Shown: positions 36,239 through 44,838 of the stretch, piece after piece
Layout of the letters: every line of letters starts with the position of its first letter
Position numbering within the stretch: position 1 is the stretch's first letter
Source of the DNA: Lewinellaceae bacterium
GTDB taxonomy: Bacteria; Bacteroidota; Bacteroidia; Chitinophagales; Saprospiraceae
Reading direction: 5' to 3'
NCBI GenBank assembly: GCA_947459655.1
Contig: CANHEE010000003.1
Span: 1-55,393 of the forward strand
DNA: 55,393 nt
Translations under genes and position numbers: made by a program
Notes under the pieces: generated by a model
The model's input: the letters and a program-made list of their open reading frames with translations, nothing else
Databases searched by the model: none
What the model was told of the DNA's origin: nothing

Positions 36239-37477
36239 TTACTTGTGTTGGAGTGCCGGCGACTCACTTTGTATGAGGTGTTTCCATATCCAACGGAACC
36301 AGTAAGACATAAGCAGCACATGGGCGAGCAGCATGGCAAAAGAAATGCTGCTGATTTCAGGTTTCAAGTAATAAAAAAGGAAAATACTCAATACTGTAAC
36401 CAGGATATTCAGAAACTGAAAATAAAACTCAAAGTCAACTCTCCCTTTTACTGCAAGCACTGAAGCCCCAGGCTCGGCGAGTGCCCTCAGCAAAGCTACT
36501 CCGCAAAGCACAACTGCTGGACCTGCCGAAGGTGTCCACTGCTGTCCGTAAACCAATGCGATCAGCGGATACATCAGAAGAGCCAGTAAACTATAAACAG
36601 GCAACTGCACAAGCGCTACTTTTTTCAGGGCTTCAATATAGAGTTTTTTGACATTCGATGCTTTTGCCATGAGTGGGAAAGCAACCCGTAAAATGACAGG
36701 ATTGAAAAATGAAACCGGTTTTACAGTTATATCCCATGCAAGAGCGTAGTACCCCAAAGCTGTTTGTCCCAACAGTCGACCGACCAGGATATTGTCAATA
36801 TTGGTGTAAAAATAGTTCAGCAACTGGGCACCGAGATCGTATTTGCCAAAACCGATGATTGGCCTGATACTATTAATATTACAACCGAAACGAACACTGT
36901 AGCCACTAAAAATCAGGTAAGAAAGGTGCTGAATGCTAAATCGCAGCATAAACGCCAGTAACAATGACCACAAGCGCCAACCCTGAAGAAGCAACACCAA
37001 AAATAATGCGAACTCACAGAGCGAAGCAAATACCTGAATTGTTGCCAACTTGCGGAATTGAAGGTCCTTCTGCAGAAGACTTCCTCTGAGAGTGCCAAGT
37101 CCGATTACTATAAATATGAGGGAAAAAACACCGAAATAAAAATCTGAACCATCTAGGTAAAAAAACTGTGAAACAGCATCGGCCAAGATGAACAACAAGA
37201 CCGCGGCACTCAGTCCCGAAAGTACGTTCAGACTAAACAAGGTGTCTATCTGTGTCTGCACTAAGCTTTTTTCTCTGATAACTGCCCTGTTAACTGCTTC
37301 CACAAGGGGCGTCAGCAGACGATACAACATCATCAGGACTGCCCACATTCCCAGTTCTGCAGGCAGAAGCAATCTTGCCGCAATGATCATCTGCAGCAAC
37401 TGGGTCAACGCTAGTACAGAGGTGCCAAGAAAAGACCACCTGTAGTCGGCAGAAATCTGTCGGAAATACCTGAGCAT
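36239..37477 (-). CDS. Second polysaccharide flippase (WzxC/TuaB-like)
   Basis: A 412-residue polytopic membrane protein, somewhat short for the family (often 450-500). N-terminal helices include LGTSVLALTQLLQMIIAARL and the block GMWAVLMMLYRLLTPLVEAV. KYDLGAQLLNYFYTNIDNIL and VGRLLGQTALGYYALAWDI match the WzxC/TuaB group. It is transcribed with, and 20 nt after, the Wzi-like gene, apart from the main operon. It probably exports a second glycan or a lipid-linked intermediate. The main operon already has its own Wzx. Confidence 0.85.
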   Translation of the reverse strand: MLRYFRQISADYRWSFLGTSVLALTQLLQMIIAARLLLPAELGMWAVLMMLYRLLTPLVEAVNRAVIREKSLVQTQIDTLFSLNVLSGLSAAVLLFILADAVSQFFYLDGSDFYFGVFSLIFIVIGLGTLRGSLLQKDLQFRKLATIQVFASLCEFALFLVLLLQGWRLWSLLLAFMLRFSIQHLSYLIFSGYSVRFGCNINSIRPIIGFGKYDLGAQLLNYFYTNIDNILVGRLLGQTALGYYALAWDITVKPVSFFNPVILRVAFPLMAKASNVKKLYIEALKKVALVQLPVYSLLALLMYPLIALVYGQQWTPSAGPAVVLCGVALLRALAEPGASVLAVKGRVDFEFYFQFLNILVTVLSIFLFYYLKPEISSISFAMLLAHVLLMSYWFRWIWKHLIQSESPALQHK

Positions 37478-37497
37478 ATAATTTATGAACTATCCTT

Positions 37498-39312
37498 TTA
37501 CCAGTCCATTCTGCGGTTGGCAATATTTATTCTTATACCAGCCCCGATATAGCTGCTTTTCTCATCCCGCGAATCCAAAGCACTGTTTTTGTATCGATAA
37601 AAATACTGCAACTCTGCAAACATATTGTGCATAAACTGGTAGCTGATGTCTATTCCGGCAATGTATATTTTTGTCGGAATACCCTGTCCAACAGTATTGC
37701 CAAACTCGTTGGGAAAGCGGTAATACGGAGACAACACATTTTGCCCATAAGGCCGCTGAAAAGTACTGTCCTCACCGGTGCGAATGTATAGTGCCCGTGC
37801 ATCTATCCTCCACCTTGCCAGTGGTTCATATCGGATTTGCCAGCTGACTTCACTGCAGTTGGCCCCGAGCGGATGAGCAAGTGGCTGCCTGGCATTGGAG
37901 TACGAGGTAGATTCATAATGCGAGTAGGTATAGGGCCTGATATAGTTGAATTCTAGGCGGGTATCGAGGTGATCAACTCCAAGCACGTCTATGTACTTCA
38001 GTCCACCTTGCAAGGCATATTTGTTGGCCCACCAGCCCTGTGGGGTATTGCCCAGCGAAAGCAGATACTTCACATTGAATTCATCCAGCAACAACTGACC
38101 GTATAGTGAAAATCTTTTGAGAAAATTGTATTTCAGCTGCATTCCCAGCAATGCATTGTCATTACTGCCACTGATGTATTCAACAGTGCGATAAAAAATG
38201 ACCGGATTCAGATAGTTGAAATCAAACTGATCGCCACTTCGGGGCTGAATCATAACACTTTCAAAAAGGGCAATATCCAGGCCGGGAAATAGTTTGTAAT
38301 TGAGTAAATGCGTTGCCATGTACTTACGCCTAAGGGTATCAGACTCCTGATTGGCGCTCGAAAACTGAGTAAAAATATTCTGGTAAGAGAATTTACCAAC
38401 CTGTGTATTGATTTTCCAGTAGAGGTAGTTGGCCGAATTGTTTGAAAGCAATAATGAGCGGTATCCGTCACCCAAAAAATTTGTGCCGTGCCCAAACTGC
38501 ATTCCTATATGCCTGCTCAGATTGAAGCCGAGGTAGCCATTGGCTATTGCATAGTCATACCCATCTTTCAGATTTTTGATTACCCGGCTGTTGTACGGTT
38601 TGTACAAATGTGCACCCTGAATGGCATGATCACGTTCAATTCTTTCGGTAACGTACGGAGCAAACCTCGACTGTGTCTCCTCAATATCAGCATAAAAAAA
38701 AACCTTGTCGTCTACCCCACCCCTGAGCTGCAGTCCCCTCAAATTGGTAAACTGCCATTGTTCGTCGTAACTGTCTTTCCCTAGGCGAAAATTCAAGGTA
38801 GGATTAATTCGCAGGTGAAAATACCTGGAATTAAGTTCAAAAGCGTTCGCCGGACTTTTGAATAAATACCGGAAAACAGGTTTTCTCTCAATGTATTTGT
38901 TGCTTTCAAAACTGAGCTGTGATTGTGATTTTTCTGTTTTTTGATCAGTAAGCAGTGATTTAGCAAAATCTCCCTGTGCCAGCCACTCATTGTTGTCTTT
39001 GAATAGCCAGTACAAATCTTTCCTGTCCATACTTGAAATGGCTACGGCCGCGGTATCCAACTGCATAGCATACCTGACCACATCTCCGCGCAAATAAGGT
39101 TTCATTCCGGTCACAAATGGTACGGGAATGCCGGTTTTGATCTCCAGTCTGTCTATTATCTGATAAGCATCGCTCCCCAGCGGAACAGCAGATCCTTGTG
39201 CGTGCAGAAAATTATAACAGAACAGAAGATTTATTGCCGTAAAAAGCAGATTTTTGCCAGATAAAAAGCGAGCCGGAGAAATGCAGATGTTGTTGGGGAA
39301 ATGTCCGTGCAT
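37498..39312 (-). CDS. wzi: Outer-membrane beta-barrel, Wzi-type capsule assembly protein
   Basis: A 604-residue protein. The N-terminal hydrophobic segment KNLLFTAINLLFCYNFLHAQ looks like a signal peptide ending near AQG. The remainder is beta-strand-rich, with aromatic-ended strands such as FSYQNIFTQFSS, and contains GHGTNFLGDGYRSLLLSNN, a hallmark of the Wzi family. Wzi forms an 18-stranded barrel that anchors capsule at the cell surface. ATG at 39312 is chosen because the upstream ATG (39363) adds residues unlike a signal peptide. Transcribed with the flippase at 36239. Confidence 0.85.
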   Translation of the reverse strand: MHGHFPNNICISPARFLSGKNLLFTAINLLFCYNFLHAQGSAVPLGSDAYQIIDRLEIKTGIPVPFVTGMKPYLRGDVVRYAMQLDTAAVAISSMDRKDLYWLFKDNNEWLAQGDFAKSLLTDQKTEKSQSQLSFESNKYIERKPVFRYLFKSPANAFELNSRYFHLRINPTLNFRLGKDSYDEQWQFTNLRGLQLRGGVDDKVFFYADIEETQSRFAPYVTERIERDHAIQGAHLYKPYNSRVIKNLKDGYDYAIANGYLGFNLSRHIGMQFGHGTNFLGDGYRSLLLSNNSANYLYWKINTQVGKFSYQNIFTQFSSANQESDTLRRKYMATHLLNYKLFPGLDIALFESVMIQPRSGDQFDFNYLNPVIFYRTVEYISGSNDNALLGMQLKYNFLKRFSLYGQLLLDEFNVKYLLSLGNTPQGWWANKYALQGGLKYIDVLGVDHLDTRLEFNYIRPYTYSHYESTSYSNARQPLAHPLGANCSEVSWQIRYEPLARWRIDARALYIRTGEDSTFQRPYGQNVLSPYYRFPNEFGNTVGQGIPTKIYIAGIDISYQFMHNMFAELQYFYRYKNSALDSRDEKSSYIGAGIRINIANRRMDW

Positions 39313-39422
39313 AGGATATTTTTTCAGATGATCGCTGCAACAAATGTAATCAGGATAATCCAATCATCAAAATATGGGTGTGATTTCAGTATTTCCCCCG
39401 GCAACCGTAAAATACAGGACAT

Positions 39423-40193
39423 ATGTTTTTCTTATTCTCCAAACTTTTCTTTTTCCTTACAAAGCCACTGAACTGGATACTGCTCGGCGCGACCAGGGCG
39501 ACATTGGTCAATAACCAATGGAAAAGGAAAAAGGCGATTACATTTGTCCTCCTAACAGCGCTCTTTTTCACCAATCCGCTCTGCTTCAACATCGTTGCAA
39601 AATGGTGGGAGCCGACCCTTATCCCTTTGCAGAGTATTCAAACCCACGATATCGCCATCGTTCTCGGAGGTTTTACGCGCTCCGGTCTGCATCGGGTAGA
39701 CGACCGCTATACTGCCTCCGCAGCCAACCCGCGCATCACAGTGGCCATGGAGTTGTACAGACTAGGTAAAGTTAAAAAAATACTGGTGAGCAGCGGTGAC
39801 GGAGCTGTTTTTCGCAGAACTCCTGAACCGGAAGCAGATGAAGTGAAGGCCTTTCTCGTCAGAACAGGTATTCCCGAAGAGGATATCATTATCGAAAACG
39901 CTTCCAGAAATACCAGGGATAATGCGGTTTTTACCAAGGCACTTGTTGACGAAAAATTTCCCCGATCTAAGTGTCTGCTGATTACATCGGGCTCACATAT
40001 GCCCAGGAGCATCGCATGCTTCGAAAAAGCAGGACTTTCATGTACGGCATTCCCGGCCGACAACAAAGCCGAGCGAATTACCAATGAGCCACGCACCTGG
40101 CTTTCACCCGATCCGCAATATCTTGAATTCTGGCAGTTTCTGATTAAAGAATGGATTGGCTACGCCGTTTACAAAATGTTCGGATATGCATAA
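39423..40193 (+). CDS. DUF218/YdcF-ElyC-like membrane protein
   Basis: A 256-residue protein with two hydrophobic segments at the N-terminus (residues 1-25 and about 38-58), then a DUF218 domain. Key blocks are IAIVLGGFTRSG, KKILVSSGDGA, ENASRNTRDNAVFTKAL and LLITSGSHMPRSIACFEKAG. ElyC and SanA, in the same family, are needed for envelope integrity and peptidoglycan or ECA lipid-carrier use. The gene overlaps the alpha-toroid gene by 8 nt, so they are translationally coupled. The exact reaction is unknown. Confidence 0.85.
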   Translation: MFFLFSKLFFFLTKPLNWILLGATRATLVNNQWKRKKAITFVLLTALFFTNPLCFNIVAKWWEPTLIPLQSIQTHDIAIVLGGFTRSGLHRVDDRYTASAANPRITVAMELYRLGKVKKILVSSGDGAVFRRTPEPEADEVKAFLVRTGIPEEDIIIENASRNTRDNAVFTKALVDEKFPRSKCLLITSGSHMPRSIACFEKAGLSCTAFPADNKAERITNEPRTWLSPDPQYLEFWQFLIKEWIGYAVYKMFGYA

Positions 40194-41253
40194 AACTGAA
40201 CTGAAGTATCTCGCCGATCCGACACTCGAGTGGCTCAAACAGAGTTTTGATGCCTGCGAGGGAAAAGGCTCTGCCGCATGGTATTCACGCCTACGGAGGC
40301 CTTTGAATGGTTGGTCTGAAGCCTATCCTGAAACAACAGGATATATCATCGAAACGCTACTGGATTATCATGAAATCTGCCAGGAGTGCTGGATGAAAAA
40401 TTATGCACTGGCTGCTGCAGACTGGCTCGTGAGCATACAGAAACCTGATGGTTCTTTCCCCGCCGGACTAGGAACAAAGGGTTCTCCCAGCGTATTCAAT
40501 AGTGGAATGATTCTCTTTGGTTTGGAGCGTTCATTTGTTTTTACCGGCGATGAAAAATATTTTGATGCTGCAAAAAAAACGGCAGACTGGCTTTGCGGTA
40601 ATCTAGACTTAGAAGGCAAGTGGACAAGCGGAGCGTACGTTGAGGGCTATGTTCCCTCGTACTATTCCCGGGTAATCTGGGCAGTATTATTGCTCAACCG
40701 ACACAATCGGAATCAGGATACGGAACGTAAAATGAACCTTGCGTACAATTTTTACTGCGACAAATTCGAGGATAAAAACGCAGACTGGGACTGGTCGTTT
40801 GCGCCTGGAAAACCTGCTTTTACACATACCATCGCCTACACGATGAGAGGGTTTCTTGAAAGCGCAACACTACTCAAAGACAGTCGGGGACTCCAAATCG
40901 CAAAGGATATTGCTGAACAATTTATTAATGAGCTGCAGAAAAATGGTGACGTAGCGGGCTCATACGATGAGGACTTCAAAGGTGACTACAGCTTCGTATG
41001 CGTTACCGGAAACGCGCAGCTTTCCATCAACTTCTATCGACTATTTCAACTAACCGGTGAGGAAAAGTATAAGATGTTTTCAAAACGACTTTTTGAAACG
41101 GTCAGAGAGGCACCATCGCGCATACCCATTTCTGGTCTGCGCGGTGGTATCCCGGGATCCTTTCCCATCATCGGCAAGTACATGCCCCTGCAACGCGTCA
41201 ACTGGGGTGCAAAATTCTGGCTTGATGCGGCCAGACTGGTATCTGAATCATGA
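40186..41253 (+). CDS. Alpha/alpha-toroid protein (glycosidase or cyclase fold), function unknown
   Basis: A 355-residue protein with no signal peptide or membrane segment. It contains regular helix-turn-helix units and blocks WLVSIQKPDGSFPAGL, GMILFGLERSFVFTGDEKYF and DAAKKTADWL, which suggest an alpha/alpha-barrel like the unsaturated glucuronyl hydrolase or terpene-cyclase-like toroids. No catalytic Asp/Glu set could be assigned. ATG at 40186 is used because it overlaps the stop of the DUF218 gene by 8 nt; an earlier in-frame ATG (40156) would lie inside it. The pair is divergent from the Wzi gene and ends 3 nt before a convergent S9 peptidase. Confidence 0.7.
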   Translation: MHKTELKYLADPTLEWLKQSFDACEGKGSAAWYSRLRRPLNGWSEAYPETTGYIIETLLDYHEICQECWMKNYALAAADWLVSIQKPDGSFPAGLGTKGSPSVFNSGMILFGLERSFVFTGDEKYFDAAKKTADWLCGNLDLEGKWTSGAYVEGYVPSYYSRVIWAVLLLNRHNRNQDTERKMNLAYNFYCDKFEDKNADWDWSFAPGKPAFTHTIAYTMRGFLESATLLKDSRGLQIAKDIAEQFINELQKNGDVAGSYDEDFKGDYSFVCVTGNAQLSINFYRLFQLTGEEKYKMFSKRLFETVREAPSRIPISGLRGGIPGSFPIIGKYMPLQRVNWGAKFWLDAARLVSES

Positions 41254-41256
41254 AAA

Positions 41257-43269
41257 TTATTTCAGATACTTGTCCAACCAGGAGTAATATTCGCGCTGCC
41301 AAAGCACACTGCTTTGTGGATTCTGTATCCAGTGTCCTTCATCAGGTAACCACAAAAATTTGCTTGGAATTTTTCGCAATTGTGCTGCCTGAAAGGCCTG
41401 CATACCCTCACTTATCGGCACCCTGAAGTCTTTTTCCCCGTGAGTAATCAAAATAGGTGTATTCCATTTGTCGGCTGACAGATGCGGCGATACAGCGTAC
41501 ATCTTTGGACGCGGCTTCTCCCAATATGCACCACCCTTTTCGTGGTTTTCGAAAAACATTTCTTCGGTGGTGCCATACATACTTTCAAAGTTGTATATGC
41601 CGGCGTGAGCCACAAAAGCCTTGAATCTTTTCTGATGATGCCCGGCAAGCCAGAAAACGGAGTATCCACCGAAGGATGCGCCTACCGCTCCCATTTTATT
41701 TTTGTTTACATATGGTAATTTTGCCGCTGCATCGATTGCAGAAAAGTAATCTCGCATACACTGCCCTCCCCAGTCACCGCTGATCTGTGCGTTCCAGGCT
41801 TCACCGAAGCCCGGCATTCCGCGACGGCAGGGAGCAACGATGATATAACCCTTGCTGGCCATCAATTGAAAATTCCACCTGAAGGAGAAAAACTGACTGA
41901 GGTGCGACTGAGGTCCACCCTGACAATAGAGCAATGTAGGATATTTCTTTGCCGGATCAAAATCTGGCGGAAGAATATGCCACACCAACATTTTCTTTCC
42001 ATCTGTGGTTGTAATGTATTTCTTCTCCACCCTTGCTTTTTTGATTCCTTTCCAGAATGCAGTATTTTCCTGCACAATTTCAGTTGCACTGCCATCCTTT
42101 TTCTCCACGCGTACAATTGTGGGTGGCTCGGTCATCGACATCCGCTGGGCAATCAAAAATGTAACACCATCTTTTACGGCACTGAAATCAAACATTCCAG
42201 AGCTGATTTGCCGAAGTTTGTTGCTTTGAATGTTGAGTACAAAAATGTGCTGAGTACCTTCCGATCCGCTGATGAAATACAACTCCTCTCCATTGGCACT
42301 CCAGCATAAATTTTCAGCATCGCGGTCGTAATTTGCCGTCAGGTCACTTTTCTTTCCGGTCTGAAGATCCATCAGCATGATTCTGCTTTTGTCCGCTTCG
42401 TTACCGGCCGTTTTCATACTTCTCCATGCAATGTACTTGCCATCAGGAGAAAAAACCGGGTCAAGGTCATAACCCATGATGCCTTCACTGAGGTTTCTGG
42501 TTAATCCGCTTTCTGTGTCGTAAAGAAAAACATCTGAATTTGTACTAAGAGCCAGTGCAGTACCATTCTCTTTGCGGCAGGTATAAGCTATCTTCTTTCC
42601 GTCCACACTGAAGGCCATTTGTTCGCTTCCACCATGTGGCTTTAGTGGACTATCGTAAGGAACATTCATAATGTTTATGGCCTCACCATCTAACTTACCG
42701 CTGTCGTATCGCTGCACAAAAACATTGCTTCTTTGGTCGTCCTCCCAACTTTTCCAGTGCCTGTACATAAGCCCGTCTATGACTTTCACATTTGCACCAG
42801 GAAGGTCAGGATACATCTCCTTTACGGTCTGGAAATATTTCACATCTTTGAAAAAAAGTATACTCTTGCCGTCAGGCGCATACTTAAAGCCATCGAAAGG
42901 CTCCTTTCCTACCTGGGTCTGGACACTGCCATCGAGATTCATTTCCCATAGTATTCCATCTCTTAAAAAACCTATTTTGTTCCCATCCGGACAAAAAAGA
43001 CCATCACTATCTAATCCTGTAAAATCAGTAAGTCTTTTCGCATTATTTCCGTCCGAGGACACCAGGTACAGATCCTGGTTTCCTTTATTTTCCTGCAAAT
43101 TATAACTGGTCACACTGTATAATACCAGCGAACCATCTTTGGACACATCTTCCAGATTTACTCTTCCTAACTTCCAAAGCGATTCGGGTGTCATGATTTC
43201 CTGGGCATTGGAAACAAAGGCGGAAAAAAGAAACAGTACCAACACAATTGGATAATGTTGTAACCTCAT
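41257..43269 (-). CDS. S9-family serine peptidase (dipeptidyl/acylaminoacyl peptidase type)
   Basis: A 670-residue secreted enzyme. A signal peptide (MRLQHYPIVLVLFLFSAFVS, followed by NAQE) is clear. An N-terminal seven-bladed beta-propeller (about residues 30-400) precedes an alpha/beta-hydrolase domain. The triad is Ser532 in GASFGGYSVF, Asp614 in HGEKDFRVP and His646 in PDEGHWIQN. The family cleaves short peptides, often after proline or from blocked N-termini. It is encoded 3 nt from the end of the convergent alpha-toroid gene. A terminator at 43346-43382 separates it from the upstream aminotransferase. The likely location is the periplasm. Confidence 0.93.
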   Translation of the reverse strand: MRLQHYPIVLVLFLFSAFVSNAQEIMTPESLWKLGRVNLEDVSKDGSLVLYSVTSYNLQENKGNQDLYLVSSDGNNAKRLTDFTGLDSDGLFCPDGNKIGFLRDGILWEMNLDGSVQTQVGKEPFDGFKYAPDGKSILFFKDVKYFQTVKEMYPDLPGANVKVIDGLMYRHWKSWEDDQRSNVFVQRYDSGKLDGEAINIMNVPYDSPLKPHGGSEQMAFSVDGKKIAYTCRKENGTALALSTNSDVFLYDTESGLTRNLSEGIMGYDLDPVFSPDGKYIAWRSMKTAGNEADKSRIMLMDLQTGKKSDLTANYDRDAENLCWSANGEELYFISGSEGTQHIFVLNIQSNKLRQISSGMFDFSAVKDGVTFLIAQRMSMTEPPTIVRVEKKDGSATEIVQENTAFWKGIKKARVEKKYITTTDGKKMLVWHILPPDFDPAKKYPTLLYCQGGPQSHLSQFFSFRWNFQLMASKGYIIVAPCRRGMPGFGEAWNAQISGDWGGQCMRDYFSAIDAAAKLPYVNKNKMGAVGASFGGYSVFWLAGHHQKRFKAFVAHAGIYNFESMYGTTEEMFFENHEKGGAYWEKPRPKMYAVSPHLSADKWNTPILITHGEKDFRVPISEGMQAFQAAQLRKIPSKFLWLPDEGHWIQNPQSSVLWQREYYSWLDKYLK

Positions 43270-43345
43270 AACTAATTTACTTTTTGAATTTTTAATATAG
43301 TTTTCATTCCTGCAAAGAAATGAATTTTTATTTAACTTGTATGTG

Positions 43346-43382
43346 AAAAAGCCCGTCGAACCTGAGCCTCAGCGGGCTTTTT
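43346..43382 (-). terminator. Intrinsic terminator downstream of the PLP aminotransferase
   Basis: aaaaagcccg (43346-43355) pairs with cgggcttttt (43373-43382) to give a 10-bp stem around a 17-nt loop. On the minus strand it is followed by the required T tract and lies 36 nt after the stop of the aminotransferase gene at 43418. Because A and T flank both arms, it could also work in the opposite direction. Confidence 0.8.
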
Positions 43383-43417
43383 ATGTATTTTTTTCAGGAA
43401 ATTCTGAAAAACCAATC

Positions 43418-44632
43418 TTATCGTGCCTTTTTCAGCTCAGTCCTTCCGGGATAGGTATTTAGCGCAGCTTCAAGGCAATCCATCGCCTGGTTGAGATCAT
43501 CTGCGTTCAGAACATATGCAATTCTGACCTCCTGCTTTCCAAGTCCTTCTGTTGCGTAAAAACCGCTACCTGGGGCGAGCATTACCGTTTTATTGTCCAG
43601 ACTGAATTCCTCCAGCAACCACCTGCAGAATCGGTCGCAATCGTCTATAGGCAACTGCACAAAACTGTAAAATGCACCTCCCGGACGATAACAGACTACA
43701 TCTTCCATTTTGCTCAATCGTTCAAAAAGTAGATTACGTCTTTTTACATATTCCTCCTTCACCTCATCGAGATACTGCTGTGGCGTATCTACAAGGTACT
43801 CTGTAAGTATCTGACCGAATGTCGGTGGACTCAATCTGACCTCAGAAAACTGCGTTAAGATACGCATCACCTCTTTGTTGCGGGTAACGACCATTCCTAT
43901 TCTTGCACCACATGCACTATATCTTTTGGAAACCGAATCCAGCACGATGACATTGTTTTCCAATCCTTCAAGGTGAAGCGCAGAAAAATACTGCTGATTG
44001 TCGTAACAAAATTCTCGGTAGACCTCGTCAACAATCAAAAATAGGTTGTGCTTTTGCACCATAGCTGCTATCTCACGAAGTGCTTCTTCACTGTACAAAC
44101 AGCCGGTCGGGTTGCCGGGGTTACACAACATGATGGCTTTGGTGCGTGGAGTAATCTTCCGTTCAAAGTCCTCACAGGTCGGCATAGCAAAACCATTGTC
44201 AATGTAGGATGTAATTGGCACTACCTTGCAGCGGGCATACTCAGCAAAGCCGATATAGTTCGCATAGAGCGGCTCCGGGATAATCACTTCATCCCCCTCA
44301 TCCATACAAGAGAGGAAGGTGAAGAAAATTCCCTCTGAAGCACCTGTGCTGATGAGAATTTCCTCCGCATCAAGCGCAACATTATATCGTTGATAGTATT
44401 CTGTTATTTTTTTCCGTAGCGAAAGATAGCCTTTTGATGGCGAATATGCCAGTACATCAACGGGCGTTGATTGCATTTTCTGTATGGCCTCTTTCGGCGT
44501 TTTAATATCCGGCTGACCGATATTCAGGTGAAAAATCTTCTTTCCGGATTGTTTGGCTTTGTCCGCGAAAGGTGTCAGTTTACGGATTGGCGATGAGTAG
44601 GCTTCCGCGCCACGCTTGGATATGTCAGGCAT
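43418..44632 (-). CDS. PLP-dependent aminotransferase, class I/II (AspC-like)
   Basis: A 404-residue fold type I enzyme. The opening PIRKLTPFADKAKQSGKKIF and HLNIGQPD is normal for the AspC/aromatic aminotransferase group. Further blocks are LISTGASEGIFFTFLSCMD, CNPGNPTGCLYSEEALREI and VLDSVSKRYSACGARIG, which holds the PLP lysine. It transfers an amino group between an amino acid and a 2-keto acid. The exact amino acid is unclear, with aspartate or aromatic substrates likeliest. It has its own terminator (43346-43382) and a -7-like box (44679-44686), so it is probably a single-gene unit. Confidence 0.9.
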   Translation of the reverse strand: MPDISKRGAEAYSSPIRKLTPFADKAKQSGKKIFHLNIGQPDIKTPKEAIQKMQSTPVDVLAYSPSKGYLSLRKKITEYYQRYNVALDAEEILISTGASEGIFFTFLSCMDEGDEVIIPEPLYANYIGFAEYARCKVVPITSYIDNGFAMPTCEDFERKITPRTKAIMLCNPGNPTGCLYSEEALREIAAMVQKHNLFLIVDEVYREFCYDNQQYFSALHLEGLENNVIVLDSVSKRYSACGARIGMVVTRNKEVMRILTQFSEVRLSPPTFGQILTEYLVDTPQQYLDEVKEEYVKRRNLLFERLSKMEDVVCYRPGGAFYSFVQLPIDDCDRFCRWLLEEFSLDNKTVMLAPGSGFYATEGLGKQEVRIAYVLNADDLNQAMDCLEAALNTYPGRTELKKAR

Positions 44633-44678
44633 ACAATTTTGTTTAGCTAAGTGAATGAACGAATCAGTTTTGAGGCCG

Positions 44679-44686
44679 CAAAGTTA
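44679..44686 (-). promoter_or_regulatory. -7 box candidate for the aminotransferase gene
   Basis: The minus strand reads TAACTTTG, matching TAnnTTTG, about 47 nt upstream of the ATG at 44632. An 8-bp inverted repeat (ttttcgga 44693-44700, tccgaaaa 44706-44713) lies immediately upstream and may be an operator. No good -33 box is clear. Confidence 0.35.
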
Positions 44687-44838
44687 GGCTTGTTTTCGGA
44701 GATTTTCCGAAAATATACGCCTTGATTTTCGAAGTTCAAAAAGAAATTGCTGAAAAGCGGATTGTGTTTTTTTTGCATTTCTTCTTTTTTTCAGAAAAAA
44801 TAAATAGGAAGAAAATTTCATCTGAGTAATTAAAAAAA

